From positions 6,599,501 through 6,663,500 of the forward strand of contig NZ_CP109599.1 of assembly GCF_036231945.1 (NCBI RefSeq): DNA of 64,000 bases. Reading direction: 5' to 3'. The translations under genes were made by a program, and so were the position numbers. Below are positions 59,935 to 64,000 of this stretch, one piece after another; position 1 is the stretch's first letter, and the number at the start of each line of letters is the position of its first letter. This DNA comes from Streptomyces sp. NBC_01429. GTDB lineage: Bacteria > Actinomycetota > Actinomycetes > Streptomycetales > Streptomycetaceae. The notes under the pieces were generated by a model, which saw only the letters and a list, made by a program, of their open reading frames with translations, was not told the DNA's origin and searched no databases.

Positions 59935-60294
59935 TCAGCCTTTCCAGATGTCATGGAGCCGCACTTCCAGCACCGCCAGCACGACCGCTCCCGCCGCCAC
60001 CGTCACCGAGCCCCAGCGGGTCCGCTCGGAGAGCGAGAGGAACCCGGCGGCCGGCACCGCGAAGAGCGCGCCGATCAGATACGAGACGAAGATCACCGAG
60101 CCGTCGTGCGCCTGCTCGCCGCGGGCCAGCCGCACGATCCCGACCACCAGCTGGGCCAGTGCCAGTACCGACACCACGGCCATGCCGATGAAGTGCCAGT
60201 CCTTGGTGGGCTGGTCGCGGTAGGCGGCGTGAGCGCACCAGGCGGCGAGAGCGAGCGCGGCCACGGAGAGGGTGACCGTCAGGGCGACAAGCAT
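59935..60294 (-). CDS. integral membrane protein, unknown function
   Basis: 119 aa, four membrane segments (ALTVTLSVAALALAAWCAHA; FIGMAVVSVLALAQLVVGIV; VIFVSYLIGALFAVPAAGFL; SVTVAAGAVVLAVLEV). On its strand TACGCT lies 7 nt before ATG 60294, so it is probably leaderless. First gene of a two-gene membrane-protein operon. Confidence 0.8.
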   Translation of the reverse strand: MLVALTVTLSVAALALAAWCAHAAYRDQPTKDWHFIGMAVVSVLALAQLVVGIVRLARGEQAHDGSVIFVSYLIGALFAVPAAGFLSLSERTRWGSVTVAAGAVVLAVLEVRLHDIWKG

Positions 60295-60418
60295 GGCCCT
60301 GAGCGTATTACGGGGTAAGGGGCGCGAAGCGCGCACCCCCGCGCCTTCCCGCGCACCCGCACTCCGGCGCCGGGAGCCCGGAGCCGCGCGCCGGGAGCCG
60401 CCACGTAGGGTCGGTCCA

Positions 60419-61066
60419 ATGACGATCCACGCCGAAGCCCTGCTGTTCGACAACGACGGAACCCTCGTCTCCTCCCTGGCCTCGGTGACCCGCTGCTGGA
60501 CCCGATGGGCGCGGGAGTACGGCGTCACGGCCGAGGAGTTCGCACGGGTCGGGCTGCACGGCCGCCCCGCCGCCGAGATAGCCGCCGATCTGCTGCCCGC
60601 CGACCGGGTCGCCGAAGCGGTGGCCCGTATCGAGCAGCTGGAGGTCGACGACGTCGACGGGGGAGTCGTGCTGCTCCCCGGCACCGCCGAGCTGCTCGCC
60701 GCCCTGCCCGCCGAGCGCTGGGCCGTGGTCACCTCAGCGACCCGGCGGCTGGCCGAGGCGCGGCTCGCCGCGGTGGGCCTGCGGCCCAAGACGATGATCG
60801 CCGCGGACGACATCAGCCGGGGCAAGCCCGATCCGGAGCCCTATCTGCTCGGGGCCGCGCGGCTCGGCGTGGACCCGGCGCGCTGCGTGGTCTTCGAGGA
60901 CGCCCCGGCGGGTCTCGCGTCCGCCCGCGCCGCCGGGATGAGGACCGTGGCCTTGGCCACAACGCATGACCGTGCCGAGCTGGAGGCGGACCTCGTCGTA
61001 CCCGACCTCTCGGCCCTGTCGGTGCAGGTCACCGCGGGGGGCGTGGAGATCCGTACCATCGGCTGA
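60419..61066 (+). CDS. HAD-family sugar-phosphatase-like hydrolase
   Basis: 215 aa. Motif I LLFDNDGTLVSSL (Asp nucleophile about 12), motif II VVTSATRR, motif III/IV KPDPEPYLLGAARLG and VFEDAPAGLASARAAGM. Resembles Gpp/DOG-type small-sugar phosphatases. TAGGGT (60406-60411) lies 7 nt before ATG, so leaderless; the upstream in-frame ORF has no supporting signal. Confidence 0.9.
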   Translation: MTIHAEALLFDNDGTLVSSLASVTRCWTRWAREYGVTAEEFARVGLHGRPAAEIAADLLPADRVAEAVARIEQLEVDDVDGGVVLLPGTAELLAALPAERWAVVTSATRRLAEARLAAVGLRPKTMIAADDISRGKPDPEPYLLGAARLGVDPARCVVFEDAPAGLASARAAGMRTVALATTHDRAELEADLVVPDLSALSVQVTAGGVEIRTIG

Positions 61067-61146
61067 GCACGGCCGTACCGACCGGGTGCCCGGACCGGGC
61101 TGTCCATATGCTGCGACGGATCGTCCCGCCATGCGGACAGTCTCGG

Positions 61147-61175
61147 TTGAGCGGCCCTCCTGTCTGTTTTACTTA
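61147..61175 (+). promoter_or_regulatory. promoter of the metN leader ORF
   Basis: TTGAGC (61147-61152), 17-nt spacer, TACTTA (61170-61175), 4 nt before ATG 61180. With TTTACT (61169-61174) as -10 the start would coincide with the ATG. Confidence 0.5.
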
Positions 61176-61179
61176 CCGC

Positions 61180-61266
61180 ATGACCACGACGAGCTACCGC
61201 GCCCCCGCGACCGAGGCGATCACCACGCCCGGTGCTCGTTGTCTGTGTCGAATGTGCGCCATCTGA
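61180..61266 (+). CDS. candidate cysteine-responsive leader peptide
   Basis: 28 codons, too short for ordinary gene finding. It starts at or near the transcription start (leaderless) and reads MTTTSYRAPATEAITT, then PGARCLCRMCAI, with three Cys codons near the end. The Cys-codon segment gtctgtgtcg (61241-61250) can pair with cgacagac (61304-61311), and ctcgc/gcgag (61283-61287 / 61296-61300) forms a second hairpin, so ribosome stalling on Cys could switch the structures. Related cysteine attenuation is known in actinobacteria; this sequence itself is not a known family to me. Confidence 0.5.
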   Translation: MTTTSYRAPATEAITTPGARCLCRMCAI

Positions 61267-61514
61267 GGGCCCCTGCCTGAGCCTCGCGCCCCGAAGCGAG
61301 ACCCGACAGACCGCGCGGCCACGCCGGTTCCGTACGCCATGAGGACCTGGTCATCGGCCAGGGAGCCCGACGGCGCCCGGACCGGCCCGCCCCCGCGCAC
61401 ACGCTGGTTCACCGGTCCACCCACCGCGACAGCAGCGTGCCGCGTGGCCACGACGAATGCCCGTGCCCGGCGTACCCCTTCGCCGCGCACTCGACAGTGA
61501 CGGATACCCCCCTT
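61267..61514. other. metN leader
   Basis: 248 nt between the leader ORF and metN. Contains the hairpin noted above. No SAM-I, SAM-IV or other recognisable riboswitch core, and no other ORF with coding character. Confidence 0.5.
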
Positions 61515-62558
61515 GTGATCACTACTACGGGCCTGACGAAGGTTTACCGGTCCGCCCAGTCGCGCGGCCGCGAGGTCACCGCCCTCGACGGTGTCGACCT
61601 CCATGTCCGCGAGGGCGAGGTCTTCGGCGTCGTGGGACAGAGCGGCGCCGGGAAATCCTCCCTCATCCGCTGCGTCAACCTCCTCGAACGCCCCACCTCC
61701 GGCACCGTGACCGTGGCCGGTCAGGACCTCACCGCCCTCGCGGGCCGGGGCCGCCGGGCGGGCAGGGAGCTGCGCCGGGCGCGCAGCTCGATCGGCATGG
61801 TCTTCCAGCACTTCAACCTGCTGTCCTCCCGCACGGTCCAGGACAACGTCGAACTCCCGCTGGAGATCCTCGGCCTCAGCGGCCAGGACCGCTCCCGCCG
61901 CGCCCTCGAACTGCTGGAGCTGGTCGGCCTCGCCGACAAGGCCAAGGCGTACCCCGCCCAGCTCTCCGGCGGCCAGAAGCAGCGCGTCGGCATCGCCCGC
62001 GCGCTGGCCGGCAACCCGAAGGTGCTGCTCTCCGACGAGGCGACCAGCGCGCTCGACCCCGAGACCACCCGCTCCATCCTCCAGCTGCTGCGCGACCTCA
62101 ACCAGCAGCTCGGACTGACGGTGCTGCTCATCACGCACGAGATGGAGGTCGTCAAGACGATCTGCGACTCGGCGGCGCTCATGGAGCAGGGCCGCATCGT
62201 CGAGTCGGGCACGGTCGCCGAAATCCTCGCCACCCCCGGCTCCGCGCTGGCCGCGGCGCTCTTCCCGGTCAGCGGCGACGCCTCCGGCGACGACCGCACC
62301 GTCATCGACGTGACGTTCCACGGCGACGCCGCGACCCAGCCCGTCGTCTCGCAGCTCGCCCGCGTCCACCACATCGACATCTCGATTCTCGGCGCCGCGA
62401 TGGACACCGTCGGCGGCAAGCAGGTCGGCCGGATGCGCATCGAGCTGCCCGGCCGTTACGAGGACAACGTCGTGCCGATCGGATTCCTGCGCGAGCGGGG
62501 TCTGCAGATCGATGTCCCGGGCCAGGGGCCCGAACCGGTGAAGGACGGTGCCAAGTGA
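61515..62558 (+). CDS. metN: methionine-type ABC transporter ATPase
   Basis: 347 aa from GTG 61515, matching MITT(S/T)GLTKVY starts of homologues. Walker A VGQSGAGKSSL (about 38-48), Q-loop FQHFNLL, signature LSGGQKQR (about 149-156), Walker B VLLSDEATSALD, H-loop LLITHEME. A C-terminal NIL regulatory domain (VIDVTFHGDAATQPVVSQLA, IDISILGAAMDTVGGKQVG) binds methionine in E. coli MetN. Imports D/L-methionine. GTG 61497 is an alternative start. Confidence 0.95.
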   Translation: MITTTGLTKVYRSAQSRGREVTALDGVDLHVREGEVFGVVGQSGAGKSSLIRCVNLLERPTSGTVTVAGQDLTALAGRGRRAGRELRRARSSIGMVFQHFNLLSSRTVQDNVELPLEILGLSGQDRSRRALELLELVGLADKAKAYPAQLSGGQKQRVGIARALAGNPKVLLSDEATSALDPETTRSILQLLRDLNQQLGLTVLLITHEMEVVKTICDSAALMEQGRIVESGTVAEILATPGSALAAALFPVSGDASGDDRTVIDVTFHGDAATQPVVSQLARVHHIDISILGAAMDTVGGKQVGRMRIELPGRYEDNVVPIGFLRERGLQIDVPGQGPEPVKDGAK

Positions 62559-63292
62559 CCTGGTCCGAGATGCAGCCCCTGCTCACGCAGGCGTGTTGGG
62601 ACACGCTCTACATGGTCGGCTGGTCCACGCTCATCGCGATCGTCGGCGGTCTGCCGCTCGGTATCCTGCTCGTCCTCACCGACCGCGGCGGACTGCTCCA
62701 GAACACCGTGGCGAGCAGGGTCATCGGGCAGATCGTGAACGTCGCCCGCTCGATGCCGTTCATCATCCTGATGGTCGCGCTGATGGGCTTCACCCGGGTG
62801 ATCACCGGGACGACGATCGGCCGCGAGGCCGCCATCGTCCCCCTCGCCGTCGGAGCCATCCCCTTCTTCGCGCGCCTCGTCGAGACGGCTGTGCACGAAG
62901 TGGACGGCGGGCTCGTCGAAGCCGTGCAGTCGATGGGCGGCAGTACCTGGACCATCGTCCGCAAGGTCCTCGTGCCGGAATCGCTGCCCTCGCTGATCTC
63001 CTCGGCGACCACCACAATCGTCGCCCTCATCGGCTACTCGGCGATGGCGGGCACGGTCGGCGCGGGCGGGCTCGGCGATATCGCCATCCGCTACGGCTAC
63101 CAGCGCTTCGAGACCGGAATGATGTGGATCACCGTGGCGATCCTCGCCGTGGTCATCTCCGTCATCCAGTTCGCCGGAGACTTCGCCGCGAGCCGGCTGC
63201 GCCGGCGCGGCGGCCACTCCGGGGCGGCGCCGAGGATCCGGCTGCCCAAGGCCAAGGAGCCCGCGACGGCGGACGCCGGCAAGACCGCCTGA
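62555..63292 (+). CDS. metI: methionine ABC transporter permease
   Basis: 245 aa from GTG 62555, overlapping metN by 4 nt (GTGA). Five or six membrane segments and the coupling EAA loop ETAVHEVDGGLVEAVQSMGG (about 105-124). C-terminal tail RLPKAKEPATADAGKTA is hydrophilic. With MetN and the lipoprotein it forms the MetNIQ importer. Confidence 0.95.
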   Translation: MTWSEMQPLLTQACWDTLYMVGWSTLIAIVGGLPLGILLVLTDRGGLLQNTVASRVIGQIVNVARSMPFIILMVALMGFTRVITGTTIGREAAIVPLAVGAIPFFARLVETAVHEVDGGLVEAVQSMGGSTWTIVRKVLVPESLPSLISSATTTIVALIGYSAMAGTVGAGGLGDIAIRYGYQRFETGMMWITVAILAVVISVIQFAGDFAASRLRRRGGHSGAAPRIRLPKAKEPATADAGKTA

Positions 63293-63385
63293 CCAACACC
63301 CGGCCCACCACCCCCTCAACGACGGCGCATCGCGCCGGACCCTGCCGGTCGCGGGGTCGACCCACCTTCAGGAAAGGCACTTTTC

Positions 63386-64000
63386 GTGCGTAACGTCGCC
63401 AAGGTCACCACAGCCGTCCTCGCCGCCGGAGCCCTCACCCTCGGCCTCTCCGCCTGCGGCTCGGACAAGGACTCCGCCTCCGACACCAGCGGCCCGCTCA
63501 TCGTCGCCGCGAGCCCCACCCCGCACGCCGAGATCCTCAACTTCGTCAAGAAGAACCTGGCGAAGAAGGCGGGGCTCGACCTGGAGGTCAAGGAGTTCAC
63601 CGACTACGTCACGCCGAACACGGCGACCGAGGACGGGTCCGTGGGCGCCAACTACTTCCAGAACCAGCCGTACCTCGACGACTTCAACAAGAAGAACGGC
63701 ACCCACATCGTGCCCGTCGTCACGGTGCACCTGGAGCCGCTCGGCCTCTACTCCCACAAGATCAAGAAGGTCGACGACCTCAAGAGCGGCGCCACGATCG
63801 CCGTCCCGAACGACACGGTCAACGAGGCACGGGCGCTCAAGCTCCTCGCCGCCGACGGGCTCATCACCCTCAAGGACGGCGCGGGCAACGACGCGACCAT
63901 CAAGGACATCGCGAAGAACCCGAAGAGCCTGAAGTTCAAGGAGCTGGAGGCGGCCCAGACCCCGCGCTCCCTGGGCGACGTGGACGCCGCGGTGATCAAC
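63386..64000 (+). CDS. metQ: methionine-binding lipoprotein (3' truncated by window)
   Basis: GTG 63386, with ggaaagg 9 nt upstream; 205 codons visible, open at the right edge. Lipobox LTLGLSACG (Cys about 22). Sequence ASPTPHAEILNFVKKNLAKK, EDGSVGANYFQNQPYLDDFN and VVTVHLEPLGLYSHKIKK is that of NlpA/MetQ binding proteins. It delivers methionine to MetNI. The expected length is about 275 aa. Confidence 0.93.
   Translation, partial: MRNVAKVTTAVLAAGALTLGLSACGSDKDSASDTSGPLIVAASPTPHAEILNFVKKNLAKKAGLDLEVKEFTDYVTPNTATEDGSVGANYFQNQPYLDDFNKKNGTHIVPVVTVHLEPLGLYSHKIKKVDDLKSGATIAVPNDTVNEARALKLLAADGLITLKDGAGNDATIKDIAKNPKSLKFKELEAAQTPRSLGDVDAAVIN

Noticed and set aside
61267..61514. SAM riboswitch before metN
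   Set aside because: The conserved cores of SAM-I and SAM-IV are absent; the Cys-codon ORF is a better candidate control element.

Overview
The window is a GC-rich (roughly 70 percent or more) actinobacterial chromosome segment, almost certainly Streptomyces. The signs are extreme third-position GC, many GTG and TTG starts, many genes whose start codon lies 4-8 nt downstream of a TANNNT -10 box (leaderless mRNAs), Tat and lipoprotein signals, and the gene order infC-rpmI-rplT-rRNA methyltransferase-sensor kinase-pheST ... argCJBDR ... argH ... metNIQ, which is the core order I know from Streptomyces.

Layout. 1-2950: end of a mycosin-like S8 protease, a class A beta-lactamase-like hydrolase, an SseB-family protein and a DUF1844 protein. 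3034-10938: translation block (infC with a non-ATG start behind a long structured leader, rpmI, rplT, TrmH-type methyltransferase, PAS histidine kinase, pheS-pheT). 11122-20270: a frameshifted PP2C phosphatase, an NsdA-like TPR regulator, a Nudix hydrolase, two small membrane proteins, hydroxybutyryl-CoA dehydrogenase, a secreted GH-like protein, and an EamA exporter and MocR regulator whose start codons overlap. 20334-27695: a carbohydrate ABC uptake locus (binding protein, two permeases, secreted DUF4832 protein) with a ROK repressor and a divergent Gfo/Idh/MocA dehydrogenase; both promoter regions carry the same candidate operator. 27780-39416: accessory stretch with RecQ, GNAT, rifampicin monooxygenase Rox, an AraC regulator, an MDR oxidoreductase, a second-type methionine aminopeptidase, an XRE regulator, a TmrB-like ATPase and a NarL/DesK two-component system. 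39525-44423: argCJBDR operon behind an ARG-box-like promoter. 44488-47533: extracytoplasmic flavin/electron-transfer operon (ferric-reductase-like membrane protein, double FMN-binding lipo- or anchored protein, ApbE). 47657-49416: L,D-transpeptidase-like protein and an internally duplicated secreted protein. 49581-51155: argH. 51303-53453: HelR, the helicase-like rifamycin-protection factor. 53812-55953: TetR/MFS efflux pair behind a 36-bp perfect palindrome. 56052-61066: PlsC acyltransferase, GlpQ-type phosphodiesterase, sigma-like protein, GNAT, two membrane proteins, HAD phosphatase. 61147-64000: metNIQ transporter, preceded by a leaderless cysteine-containing leader ORF; metQ runs off the window.

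How the genes work together. The most striking theme is rifamycin defence: rox (drug oxidation) and helR (RNA polymerase rescue), 21 kb apart, are each preceded by the same ~100-bp module containing the rifamycin-associated element (RAE), about 80 percent identical by eye over 102 positions, far more than the palindrome alone. Around them lie a TmrB-like gene and a regulated MFS pump, so the segment is enriched for antibiotic tolerance. Other notable signals are the AUC start of infC with a candidate attenuator, the two near-identical FMN-binding domains next to ApbE, a recent ~290-bp intragenic duplication, the CATG-shared divergent start codons, and several short tandem repeats between genes. 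No tRNA, rRNA, IS element, prophage or CRISPR array was seen.
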